Part shown: piece after piece, positions 1 to 5,813 of the stretch
Layout: each line of letters opens with the position of its first letter
Position numbering within the stretch: position 1 is the stretch's first letter
DNA from: Thermoplasmata archaeon
GTDB lineage: Archaea; Thermoplasmatota; Thermoplasmata; Lutacidiplasmatales; UBA184
Assembly: GCA_030039525.1 (NCBI GenBank)
Contig: JASHVI010000159.1
Location: 1 to 7,696, forward strand
Direction of reading: 5' to 3'
DNA: 7,696 nt
Made by a program: the position numbers and the translations under genes
The notes under the pieces: generated by a model
Databases searched by the model: none
The model's input: the letters and a program-made list of their open reading frames with translations, nothing else
What the model was told of the DNA's origin: nothing

Positions 1-18
1 CTTCCCTCTTCGGGGGGC

Positions 19-456
19 CTACTCGAGCGTCGCCTGGACCCGGACCGCGACGTTCCCCTTCAGGGCCCGGGAGATCGGGCAGGTCTCGGAGGCCGTCTTC
101 GCCGCCTCGGCGAACTTCGCGGCGTCGGCGCCGGGGACCTTCCCCCGGACCGTGAGCGCCATCTCGGTCACCGTCCAGGCCTCGCCGACCTTGTCGAAGG
201 TCGCCTCCGCCGAGACGCTGAGCCGCTCCGGCGGGGTGCCTCCGCGGCCGAGGGTCGCGGAGAGGGCCATCGAGAAACAGCTCGCGTGGGCGGCGGCGAG
301 CAGCTCCTCCGGGCTCGTCTTGCCTCCGGGGGCCTCGGTCCGCGCGGCCCACGAGACCGCGACCTCCGGGAGACCGCCGCTCGAGCCCCGGACGCGGCCG
401 CTGCCCTTCAACAGATCGTGCTCCCAGACCGCCGTCGCCGTGCGCTTGACCGCCAT
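19..456 (-). CDS. osmC: OsmC family organic hydroperoxide reductase
   Basis: This 145-residue protein fits the OsmC subfamily of the OsmC/Ohr thiol peroxidases, which reduce organic hydroperoxides in the cytoplasm. Both expected cysteines are present. Cys60 lies in a PEELLAAAHASCFSMAL motif on the central helix, and Cys126 lies in ETCPISRALKGN near the C-terminus. The EELLAAAHASCFSMAL wording is closer to OsmC than to Ohr. The ATG gives the normal family length (about 140 residues), and the N-terminus begins directly with the KRTATAVWEHDL strand. A longer reading of the same frame runs antisense into the kelch gene and has no support. The start lies 23 bases after the kelch/PKD stop codon on the same strand, so read-through transcription is possible. 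A weak TATA-like GTTAAG overlapping that stop suggests it may have its own leaderless promoter. In the family, reduction needs a thiol donor such as a lipoyl or small-thiol system; none is encoded here. The assignment is firm; the physiological substrate is not known. Confidence 0.95.
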   Translation of the reverse strand: MAVKRTATAVWEHDLLKGSGRVRGSSGGLPEVAVSWAARTEAPGGKTSPEELLAAAHASCFSMALSATLGRGGTPPERLSVSAEATFDKVGEAWTVTEMALTVRGKVPGADAAKFAEAAKTASETCPISRALKGNVAVRVQATLE

Positions 457-475
457 GGCCCGCGCACGGGCCGGA

Positions 476-484
476 CCTCTTAAC
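476..484 (-). promoter_or_regulatory. Possible TATA-like element for osmC
   Basis: GTTAAGAGG on the minus strand is centred about 25 bases before the osmC ATG, the spacing expected for a leaderless archaeal transcript. It overlaps the stop codon of the kelch/PKD gene. The match is short and weak, so osmC may equally be co-transcribed from upstream. Confidence 0.35.
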
Positions 485-2408
485 GGGGAGGGAGCGCGCG
501 GTCGGACCCTGGCGCCGTCCCTCCCGACGCGAAGGCCGGGGGCGTCTCCGACCACTCCGGCGGGACGTAGCACTCGGGCCGTTCCGGAGGGGTGGGAAGG
601 GGCGGGAGGTTGCGGGTGCCCCGGTACGAGACGTAGCTCGCGTAGGCGGCCCACGCGACGGCGATCGCGAGCGGCGGGACGAGGATCCAGCCGTACCGGT
701 CGTAGGCGAGGAGCGCCCCCGAGGTGGGGCTCTCGGAGGAGGCGAGCGGACCGGCCGGGTCGACGCTGAGGGTCGCCCCCGCGGAGGCGGTCGCCCCCGC
801 GCTGTCGACGACGGAGATCCCGATCGAGTACTCGCCGGGGCCGCCGGGCCGGCACGTCAGGCTGGCGGCGGCGCCGGGGGAGCACCCCTCGGGGAGCCCG
901 GTCCAGTGCAGGGTGTACGGCGGCGTTCCGCCCGAGGGGGTCGCCGCGAGGGAGATCGAGCTCCCGGCGACGACGGAGCCCGGCGTCACGCTCAGCAGGA
1001 CCGCGAGGGGGCTCGCGGCGACCTCCACGGTGACGTTCGACCAGGCGAGCACGTTCCGGAGGTCCGAGACCTCGAGCGAGACCGTGTACTCGCCCGCCGA
1101 GGAGTAGCTGTGCGTCGGGGCGCTCCCCCGAAGGAGCGGGGTGCCGTCGCCGAAGCTCCAGTTGTACCGGTACGGGGGCACGCCCCCCTCGACCGCCGCG
1201 GCGAAGCGGAGGAGCTCCCCGGGAGCCACGGAACCGTACGGGACCACGACGGCCGCGGTGAGCGGCCGGACGAGCGCCCAGGTGTCGTTGCGCACGCCCC
1301 CACCGGGCGTGACCCCGCCCTCGACCAGGAGGTAGCCGTCGGTGGCGTCGAACGCGGTGGCGGCGCTCGCCCTCGGGGAGGGCGGATGGGGGATCTGCGC
1401 CGAGATGTTCGTCCAAACGCCGTCGTTCAGCAGCCACGTGTCCCCGAGGATCCCGTCGTTCGAGAGGCCGCCGAAGAGCAGGTCCCCCAGGAGCGTCGGA
1501 TCGTACGCGAAGGAGGCGTTCGAGCGAGGAGAGGGCTCGGAGGCTTCCGAGGCCACCTCGAGCCACGCCGCCCCTGTGAACGTCCAGGTCCCCGCGACGA
1601 AGCTGCCGTTGGGGCCCTCGCCGCCGAAGAGGACGAGGTGACCGAGCGTGGGGTCGAAGGTGATCGAGGCGCCGGCCCGCGCCGCCGGAGCCCCCGCGCC
1701 CCCGGCCGAGAGGAGGGTGAAGGTCGAGTTGGCGTAGAGCCAGAGGTCGGAGAGCCGCGAGCCGTTCGAGGCGCTCCCCCCGTAGATCGCCACGCCGTCG
1801 AGCGCCGGGTCCTCGGCCGACGTGGCGCCGCAGCGGGCCGCCGGCCAGGACGCGGTCGGAGTGAGCTCGCTCCAGTTCCCGGCCCGGAAGAGCCAGGCGT
1901 CGTCGAGGGCCCCGCTTGTCGAACAGCCGCCGAAGAGTAGCACGCCCCCGTCGGAGGGGTCGTAGGCGAGCGTCGCCCCGTAGCGGGCGGGCGGGCTCAC
2001 GGAAAGGCCGGGCGTGAGGTTCGTCCAGATCCCGCCGGAGTACCACCACGTGTCCCCGAGGGGACAGGTCGACGCGCCGCAGCCTCCGAAGAGGAGGACG
2101 CCGCCACCGGCGGGGTCGGAGGCCATCGCCCCCTCGGTCCGCGCGGGGGGGAGCTCCGGGCTCGGGTGGTGCAGGTGGACCCAGGCGTACCCCGCGGGGA
2201 CCTCCGTCTCCGCCGGTCGCATCGGGGCGCAGCTCGCCGCCGCGCACGCCGACGCCAGGGCGGGATGCGTCGCGGGCGCGGCCCCGGAGGCGAGGGGAGC
2301 GGCCGCGATGCCCGTGAAGGCGGCGAACAGGAGCACCCCGGTGAGGACCCCGAGCCGGCGCTCCGCCGGGCGGGTCCGCCGGGAATCGGGACGGTCGAGA
2401 AGGCGCAC
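480..2408 (-). CDS. Membrane-anchored kelch-repeat/PKD-domain surface protein
   Basis: The protein (642 residues) appears exported and anchored at its C-terminus. Order: arginine-rich N-terminus with a hydrophobic segment at about 18-43 (signal peptide); a six-bladed kelch beta-propeller at about 89-381; a PKD domain at about 388-463 with the WSFGDG signature; a second, more divergent PKD/Ig-like domain at about 467-550; one transmembrane helix at about 572-595; and a proline-rich tail of about 47 residues. The six blades each carry an (L/I)xxGG core, with GG at residues 108, 160, 210, 262, 313 and 364, a regular spacing of 50-52, and a downstream D/GxWx(Y/F) element. Such domains bind proteins or glycans; nothing shows catalysis. 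The GTG at 2408 was chosen because a TTTATC box lies 25-30 bases upstream. An in-frame GTG at 2426 would add six residues but sits too close to that box. Several N-glycosylation sequons are present. The ligand is unknown. Confidence 0.88.
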   Translation of the reverse strand: MRLLDRPDSRRTRPAERRLGVLTGVLLFAAFTGIAAAPLASGAAPATHPALASACAAASCAPMRPAETEVPAGYAWVHLHHPSPELPPARTEGAMASDPAGGGVLLFGGCGASTCPLGDTWWYSGGIWTNLTPGLSVSPPARYGATLAYDPSDGGVLLFGGCSTSGALDDAWLFRAGNWSELTPTASWPAARCGATSAEDPALDGVAIYGGSASNGSRLSDLWLYANSTFTLLSAGGAGAPAARAGASITFDPTLGHLVLFGGEGPNGSFVAGTWTFTGAAWLEVASEASEPSPRSNASFAYDPTLLGDLLFGGLSNDGILGDTWLLNDGVWTNISAQIPHPPSPRASAATAFDATDGYLLVEGGVTPGGGVRNDTWALVRPLTAAVVVPYGSVAPGELLRFAAAVEGGVPPYRYNWSFGDGTPLLRGSAPTHSYSSAGEYTVSLEVSDLRNVLAWSNVTVEVAASPLAVLLSVTPGSVVAGSSISLAATPSGGTPPYTLHWTGLPEGCSPGAAASLTCRPGGPGEYSIGISVVDSAGATASAGATLSVDPAGPLASSESPTSGALLAYDRYGWILVPPLAIAVAWAAYASYVSYRGTRNLPPLPTPPERPECYVPPEWSETPPAFASGGTAPGSDRALPPR

Positions 2409-2418
2409 GCATGCGCAT
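2403..2418. other. Alternating purine-pyrimidine tract with a short inverted repeat
   Basis: Sixteen consecutive bases alternate purine and pyrimidine without a break. Inside them GCGCA (2403-2407) pairs with TGCGC (2412-2416). A second alternating run in the opposite phase covers 2420-2428. Such tracts can adopt Z-DNA or a small cruciform. This one sits on the predicted transcription and translation start of the kelch/PKD gene. No function can be claimed from sequence alone. Confidence 0.5.
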
Positions 2419-2432
2419 TCATACACATCCCA

Positions 2433-2438
2433 GATAAA
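2433..2438 (-). promoter_or_regulatory. TATA box for the kelch/PKD gene
   Basis: TTTATC on the minus strand is the only AT-rich hexamer in a GC-rich stretch. Placing transcription initiation about 26 bases downstream lands on or near the GTG at 2408, which suggests a leaderless mRNA. It forms one half of the divergent promoter region shared with the tryptophanase gene. Confidence 0.6.
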
Positions 2439-2494
2439 CGCTTCCCATGTGGCGGAGCCGCGCCGGTTCCGACGCCGTGCGCGCTCCCGCTCGC

Positions 2495-2502
2495 TCTAAT
2501 AC
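2495..2502 (+). promoter_or_regulatory. TATA box for the tryptophanase gene
   Basis: TCTAATAC occupies -29 to -22 relative to the ATG at 2524, the position of an archaeal TATA box when transcription starts at the first base of the start codon. No Shine-Dalgarno sequence precedes the ATG, which supports a leaderless transcript. There is also no space for a TnaC-like leader peptide, so any tryptophan control would have to act at initiation. Confidence 0.6.
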
Positions 2503-2523
2503 GGTGAGGGGGTCGCGGCGCCG

Positions 2524-3951
2524 ATGGCCGAGGCGCCGGAGGAGATCCGGCCCCCCGACGAGCCGTTCCGCATCAAGGTCGTCGAGGCGATCGAGCGGCT
2601 CGACCGAGCCCACCGGGAGGAGGCGCTCCAGCGCGCGGGGCTCAACCTGTTCAACCTGAGCTCCCGGGAGGTCTACATCGACCTGTTGACGGACTCCGGG
2701 ACGGCGGCGATGAGCGACCACCAGTGGGCCGCGATGATGCTCGGCGACGAGAGCTACGCCGGGAGCCGGAACTTCGAGCACTTCGAGTCGACGGTCCGCG
2801 AGCTCACCGGCTTCCCGCACGTGATCCCGACGCACCAGGGCCGTGCGGCCGAGCACCTCCTCCTGTCGCTCCTCGCCCGCCCCGGGACGATCGTCCCGAA
2901 CAACATGCACTTCGACACCACGAGGGCGCACGTGCTGCGGGCGGGGGCACGGCCCGTCAACCTCGCCGTCCCCGAGGCGTACGACCCCGACTCCGACCAC
3001 CCGTTCAAGGGCAACGTCGACCTGGCTCGTCTCGACCGCCTTCTGCGCGAGCAGGGTCCGGAGAAGGTCCCGCTCGCGATGGTGACGATCACGAACAACA
3101 CGGGCGGGGGTCAGCCCGTGTCGATCGAGAACCTCCGCGCGGTCTCGGAGCGCGTGCACGCCGCGGGCCGGCCGCTCTACCTCGACATGTGCCGGTGGGC
3201 CGAGAACGCCTACCTGATCCGGGAGCGGGAGCCCGGCTGGTCGGGCCGCTCGATCCGCGAGATCGGACGCGCGATCTTCGATCTCGCCGACGGCGCGACG
3301 ATGAGCGCGAAGAAGGACGGCCTCGTCAACATCGGCGGCTTCGTCGCGACCCGGGACGAGGCGCTCGCCGGGCGGCTCAAGGAGGAGCTGATCGTCTACG
3401 AGGGCTTTCCGACGTACGGGGGCCTCGCCCGCCGGGACCTCGAGGCGGTCGCGGTGGGGCTCCGCGAGGGGGCCGACCTCGAGTTCCTGCGGTACCGGAT
3501 CGGCCAGGTGCGGTACCTCGCGGACCTCCTGGTCCGGGAGGGGATCCCGATCTTCCGGCCCGTCGGGGGCCACGGGGTCTACCTCGATGCCGCGCGGTTC
3601 CTCCCGCACGTTCCGGTCTCGGAGTACCCCGGGCAGTCCCTCGTCGTCGAGCTGTACCGGGAGGGCGGCGTGCGGACCGTCGAGGTCGGCTCCGTCATGT
3701 TCGGCGACGCCGAGCCGGAGGCCGGGGGCGCGCCCCCGCTCGAGCTGGTCCGGCTCGCCATCCCCCGCCGAGTCTACACGGGCGCCCACCTGCGCTACGT
3801 GGCCGACACCGTGACCGCCGTCTGGCGGCGACGTAGCGAGATCCACGGGGTCCGGATGGTCCAGGTCCCTCCGCGGCTGCGCCACTTCACCGCGCGCTTC
3901 GCACCGGTCGAGCCGCCGATCCCGGCGCGTGCCGGCCCCGGCCGGCCCTGA
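2524..3951 (+). CDS. tnaA: Tryptophanase (L-tryptophan indole-lyase), PLP-dependent
   Basis: This cytoplasmic enzyme should split L-tryptophan into indole, pyruvate and ammonia using pyridoxal phosphate. The 475-residue length matches the tryptophanase/tyrosine phenol-lyase family (about 455-475). Visible landmarks are EPFRIKVVE near the N-terminus, Tyr78 in GDESYAGSRNF, IPTHQGR at 101-107, Asp221 and Arg224 contacting the cofactor, the Schiff-base lysine Lys264 in MSAKKDG, EGFPTYGG at 293-300, and the carboxylate-binding Arg415 in IPRR. The overall wording (AMSDHQW, VYEG, LVNIGGF) resembles tyrosine phenol-lyase. However, the three substrate-determining positions read as tryptophanase: Asp131 where the phenol-lyase has Thr124, Val388 where it has Arg381, and His454 where it has Phe448. 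This comparison uses remembered E. coli and Citrobacter sequences. The family is certain and the tryptophan specificity likely. About 15 residues, rich in proline and arginine, extend past the usual C-terminus. A DUF1059-like gene follows 99 bases later with its own apparent promoter. Confidence 0.95.
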   Translation: MAEAPEEIRPPDEPFRIKVVEAIERLDRAHREEALQRAGLNLFNLSSREVYIDLLTDSGTAAMSDHQWAAMMLGDESYAGSRNFEHFESTVRELTGFPHVIPTHQGRAAEHLLLSLLARPGTIVPNNMHFDTTRAHVLRAGARPVNLAVPEAYDPDSDHPFKGNVDLARLDRLLREQGPEKVPLAMVTITNNTGGGQPVSIENLRAVSERVHAAGRPLYLDMCRWAENAYLIREREPGWSGRSIREIGRAIFDLADGATMSAKKDGLVNIGGFVATRDEALAGRLKEELIVYEGFPTYGGLARRDLEAVAVGLREGADLEFLRYRIGQVRYLADLLVREGIPIFRPVGGHGVYLDAARFLPHVPVSEYPGQSLVVELYREGGVRTVEVGSVMFGDAEPEAGGAPPLELVRLAIPRRVYTGAHLRYVADTVTAVWRRRSEIHGVRMVQVPPRLRHFTARFAPVEPPIPARAGPGRP

Positions 3952-3989
3952 TCGGGCCCGCCGGGCACGCTGTACCGTCGCGTACTCCA

Positions 3990-3997
3990 GTATTATC
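3990..3997 (+). promoter_or_regulatory. TATA-like element upstream of the DUF1059-like gene
   Basis: GTATTATC is the AT-rich peak of the 99-base gap after the tryptophanase stop. Initiation about 26 bases downstream would fall near 4020, giving a leader of roughly 30 bases. This differs from the leaderless spacing seen at neighbouring genes. Confidence 0.5.
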
Positions 3998-4022
3998 ACC
4001 CGGGAGCCCGTTAGTCGTCCAT

Positions 4023-4039
4023 CCACCCGATCCGGGTGG
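4023..4039 (+). repeat. Perfect 7-bp inverted repeat (leader hairpin or operator)
   Basis: CCACCCG, a 3-base centre ATC, then CGGGTGG form a perfect inverted repeat. It falls at the predicted 5' end of the DUF1059-like transcript and ends 11 bases before the ATG. Its right arm overlaps the Shine-Dalgarno-like GGTGGGGAG. It could be an mRNA hairpin that masks the ribosome site or a binding site for a dimeric regulator. Confidence 0.6.
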
Positions 4040-4043
4040 GGAG
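4038..4043 (+). promoter_or_regulatory. Shine-Dalgarno-like site of the DUF1059-like gene
   Basis: GGGGAG ends 7 bases before the ATG at 4051, a normal spacing. It supports that ATG over an in-frame GTG at 4036. Its first bases lie in the right arm of the adjacent inverted repeat. Confidence 0.5.
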
Positions 4044-4050
4044 CGCAGAG

Positions 4051-4209
4051 ATGGGCTGTGGGAAGTGGAAGGTCGCCTGCGAAGATGGGTTCGAGGTCGT
4101 CTCGAAGGACCAGAAGGAGCTCGTGGCGCTGACGCAGTGGCACGTCAAGAACAGCCATCACAAGGAGGTCTCGCACGCCGAGGTCCTCCAGATGGCGAAG
4201 CACCCGTAG
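4051..4209 (+). CDS. Small DUF1059-like protein, possible metal binder
   Basis: A 52-residue open frame whose third codon positions are almost all G or C, as in the neighbouring real genes (exceptions TGT, GAA, GAT, CAT). The translation has the layout of small DUF1059 proteins: an N-terminal CxxxxxxC, an xDGFEVVSKD strand pair, an acidic-amphipathic helix starting KELV, an HxxxxH, and a final SHAEVLQMAK helix. Cys3, Cys10, His31 and His36 are spaced like a C2H2 zinc site; metal binding is my inference. The family has no established function that I can name. There is no signal peptide or membrane segment, so it should be cytoplasmic. It follows the tryptophanase gene in the same direction but has its own TATA-like element, a hairpin and a Shine-Dalgarno-like site, so separate control is likely. 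It is short enough for gene finders to miss. Confidence 0.78.
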   Translation: MGCGKWKVACEDGFEVVSKDQKELVALTQWHVKNSHHKEVSHAEVLQMAKHP

Positions 4210-4282
4210 ACCGCTCCTTCCCCTCGGCCAACCTCTTCCCGCCCTGTTACGGACCCCGGTTCGGCCCCGGCGGCCCGGTCGG

Positions 4283-4930
4283 CTACTTCTGGGCGGGCGC
4301 CGCGCTCGCGACGGGGCCCGCCGGGACCGTCGCAGGGGTCGGGGCCGCCGGTGCGGTGCCCACGGGGGCCATGCCGCCGCCGTAGGTCAGGGCGAAGATC
4401 TTGCCGGCGGAATGGTTGACGAGCGGACCCGCGGCGAGGTTCGAGTTCCCGATCACGGCCACGTCGCCCTTGTCGGTGAGCACCCAGGTGTTCCGGAGGG
4501 TGACGCGGATGATGCGGCCGTGCGTCGAGCCGCTGTACGTGATCTCGTCGCCGATCCGGACGAGCTGGTCCCGCAGCAGGAAGATCCCGGAGATCATGTT
4601 GGTCAGCGTCGTCTGGAGCGCGAGGGAGACGGCGAGGCCCACGATCCCGGAGAGGGTCAGGAACCCGAACTCGCTCGTCAGGTTCCAGATCGAGAGCAGG
4701 CCGAAGGCGAGGAGCAGGAGCCAGAGGATCGTGATCGTGTCCCGGATCGTCCGCTGCGTCGAGGCCCGTACGCCGGCGGCCCGGCTGATGCGCAGGATGA
4801 ACTGGCTGAGAAGGAGGACGAGGACCCCGGAGGCGATGACGAGTCCGATGGAGAAGACGACGCGATTGGCCTCGAGGCCCGTGAGCGAGATCGAGAACGG
4901 GCCGAGCGTGATCCCCGGAACCAGGAACAT
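4283..4930 (-). CDS. Small-conductance mechanosensitive (MscS-type) channel, short form
   Basis: An inner-membrane channel of 215 residues that should open under membrane tension to release solutes. Hydrophobic helices lie at about 23-45, 66-86 and 88-118. The third is the Gly/Ala-patterned pore helix (SGIVGLAVSLALQTTL) that runs into the family signature IFLLRDQLVRIGD. The following beta domain (about 122-173) contains IGDEITYSGSTHGRI, the VTLRNTWVLTDKGD strand pair and IGNSNL, the counterpart of the usual IPNxxL. The chain then ends in about 30 residues rich in Ala, Pro and Gly instead of the large C-terminal alpha/beta domain that forms the cytoplasmic cage in E. coli MscS (286 residues). 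The ATG at 4930 begins just before the first helix; the open frame extends further upstream but only across the 3' end of the DUF1684 gene. It begins 35 bases after the DUF1684 stop on the same strand, so the two are probably co-transcribed. No clear Shine-Dalgarno site is seen. Confidence 0.88.
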   Translation of the reverse strand: MFLVPGITLGPFSISLTGLEANRVVFSIGLVIASGVLVLLLSQFILRISRAAGVRASTQRTIRDTITILWLLLLAFGLLSIWNLTSEFGFLTLSGIVGLAVSLALQTTLTNMISGIFLLRDQLVRIGDEITYSGSTHGRIIRVTLRNTWVLTDKGDVAVIGNSNLAAGPLVNHSAGKIFALTYGGGMAPVGTAPAAPTPATVPAGPVASAAPAQK

Positions 4931-4965
4931 CGCTAGCGCCCCGGGGCTCCCGAGCGGGCCGGTCC

Positions 4966-5661
4966 TCAGCGGCTCCGTCGCGTCGGTCGGGTCCGCTTCC
5001 CGGGAGCGGGCGAGCGTCGCCGGGCCGCGGACGCCCCGGAGCGTCGGGAGCGCGCGGTCGGCGAGGCCGAGGGCTTCGGGGCCGGCTGCGCCCGCTCGCG
5101 GAGCGCGGTGTTCGGCGTCGACGGGTTCCGATCCTCCGACCAGACCTTCTCGCCCGCGCGGATCGGGACCGGCAGGTCGTTGTCGGCGGGGGGGAAGCCG
5201 CACTCGTAGGCGTCCGTGTAGGCGCAGTACGGATTGAAGGCCCGGTTGAAGTCGAGCTCGTACTCGTCGCGCTCGTTCAGCTCGAGCGTCAGGTACCGCC
5301 CCGGACCGTAGCTCTCGCTGCCGGAGGTCCCGTCCCGGAAGGGCACGAAGACCGAGGTGCCGACGCCTTCCCCGGCGTGGAACACCCGCAGTCGGAGCTC
5401 GCGCCCGCGCAGCGCGAAGCGGAGCTCGCCGATCAGCCGCATCGTCGACTGGCCGTCTCGGTTGGTCCGGAGGTACGCCTCCTCCGGCGCGGGCCGCCGC
5501 TCGAGACGGGCGGCCACCCGGAGGGACGGGTCGACGGGGAAGTACCGAAGACCCCGGAAGCCCGGGACGCCCTCGGCGACGAACGGCGACTCCGGGTGGT
5601 GGGCCATGAAGCGGTCCTTCATCTGCCGCTCCCGCTCCAGCTCCACGACGTACGGGTCCAC
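4966..5661 (-). CDS. DUF1684 domain protein with a basic C-terminal tail
   Basis: A 231-residue protein of the DUF1684 family, whose biochemical role is not established. The domain fills residues 2-175: an N-terminal helix (YVVELERERQMKDRF), the GLRYFPVDPSLRVAARLE segment, the family core FVPFRDGTSGSESYGPGRY at 105-123, and DFNRAFNPYCAY at 137-148 followed by LPVPIRAGEK. Two cysteines, Cys146 and Cys154, sit in the conserved C-terminal part. Past about residue 180 the chain has about 50 residues made almost entirely of Arg, Pro, Ser, Ala, Thr and Lys, probably disordered. Codon third positions remain GC-rich there, so the frame looks genuine. There is no signal peptide, so it is likely cytoplasmic. 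The GTG at 5661 was chosen because a TTATTTG box lies 22-28 bases upstream (leaderless) and because the family starts at this helix. The open frame upstream is antisense to the next gene and is noise. The MscS-type gene follows 35 bases downstream. Confidence 0.9.
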   Translation of the reverse strand: MDPYVVELERERQMKDRFMAHHPESPFVAEGVPGFRGLRYFPVDPSLRVAARLERRPAPEEAYLRTNRDGQSTMRLIGELRFALRGRELRLRVFHAGEGVGTSVFVPFRDGTSGSESYGPGRYLTLELNERDEYELDFNRAFNPYCAYTDAYECGFPPADNDLPVPIRAGEKVWSEDRNPSTPNTALRERAQPAPKPSASPTARSRRSGASAARRRSPAPGKRTRPTRRSR

Positions 5662-5682
5662 GGCGCCTCCACGGGGGCCGAC

Positions 5683-5690
5683 CAAATAAC
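5683..5690 (-). promoter_or_regulatory. TATA box for the DUF1684-MscS unit
   Basis: GTTATTTG on the minus strand is about 25 bases from the GTG at 5661, matching a leaderless archaeal start. It is the minus-strand half of the 169-base divergent region shared with the secreted-protein gene. Confidence 0.6.
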
Positions 5691-5743
5691 CGCTCACCGC
5701 CCCGACCCCTCGCGGAGGGCCGGTGGGATTCGCCGGCTCCGGG

Positions 5744-5751
5744 GATAAATA
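5744..5751 (+). promoter_or_regulatory. TATA box for the secreted-protein gene
   Basis: GATAAATA is a good archaeal TATA match in a GC-rich background. Initiation about 26 bases downstream (near 5774) would leave a leader of about 57 bases. No in-frame ATG, GTG or TTG lies in that leader, so the transcript is not leaderless. Confidence 0.6.
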
Positions 5752-5784
5752 GCGCTCGAGCCTGCCAGGAGCGCGCGCCGGAGC

Positions 5785-5801
5785 GGGCGGGTCACCCGCC
5801 C
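5785..5801 (+). repeat. Perfect 8-bp inverted repeat in the secreted-protein leader
   Basis: GGGCGGGT and ACCCGCCC flank a single central C, giving a perfect odd palindrome. As RNA it would fold with about seven G-C-rich pairs and a TCA loop. It lies about 11 bases past the predicted transcription start and 13 bases before the purine-rich ribosome site. It could be a leader hairpin or an operator. Confidence 0.6.
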
Positions 5802-5813
5802 TCCCGACGACGC

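Noticed and set aside
906..1940. 344-codon plus-strand open frame inside the kelch/PKD gene
   Set aside because: The product is Arg/Gly/Glu-rich, has no domain and is fully antisense to a recognised protein.
457..2418. Long minus-strand open frame continuous with osmC, overlapping the kelch/PKD gene in another frame
   Set aside because: The translation is Arg/Pro/Gly-rich low complexity with no domain, while the kelch/PKD frame shows clear repeats. GC-rich DNA has few stop codons, so long spurious frames are expected.
2439..2523. TnaC-like leader peptide before the tryptophanase gene
   Set aside because: The TATA element is only about 26 bases from the ATG, so there is no transcript leader to encode one.
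2524..3951. Annotation as tyrosine phenol-lyase
   Set aside because: Asp131, Val388 and His454 match tryptophanase, and the phenol-lyase Thr, Arg and Phe are absent. The alternative is kept as a minor possibility because the rest is phenol-lyase-like.
3956..3966. GCCCG-C-CGGGC palindrome just after the tryptophanase stop
   Set aside because: Only 5 bp per arm, no room for a loop and no T tract after it, so it is likely chance in GC-rich DNA and not a terminator.
2419..4203. 594-codon minus-strand open frame antisense to tryptophanase
   Set aside because: The tryptophanase frame is unmistakable. The antisense product is Arg/Asp/Val-rich with no recognisable motif, a mirror of the GC-rich codon pattern.
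4931..5203. N-terminal extension of the MscS-type frame
   Set aside because: It overlaps the DUF1684 coding end, is low in hydrophobic residues and has more A/T-ending codons. The ATG at 4930 sits just before the first membrane helix.
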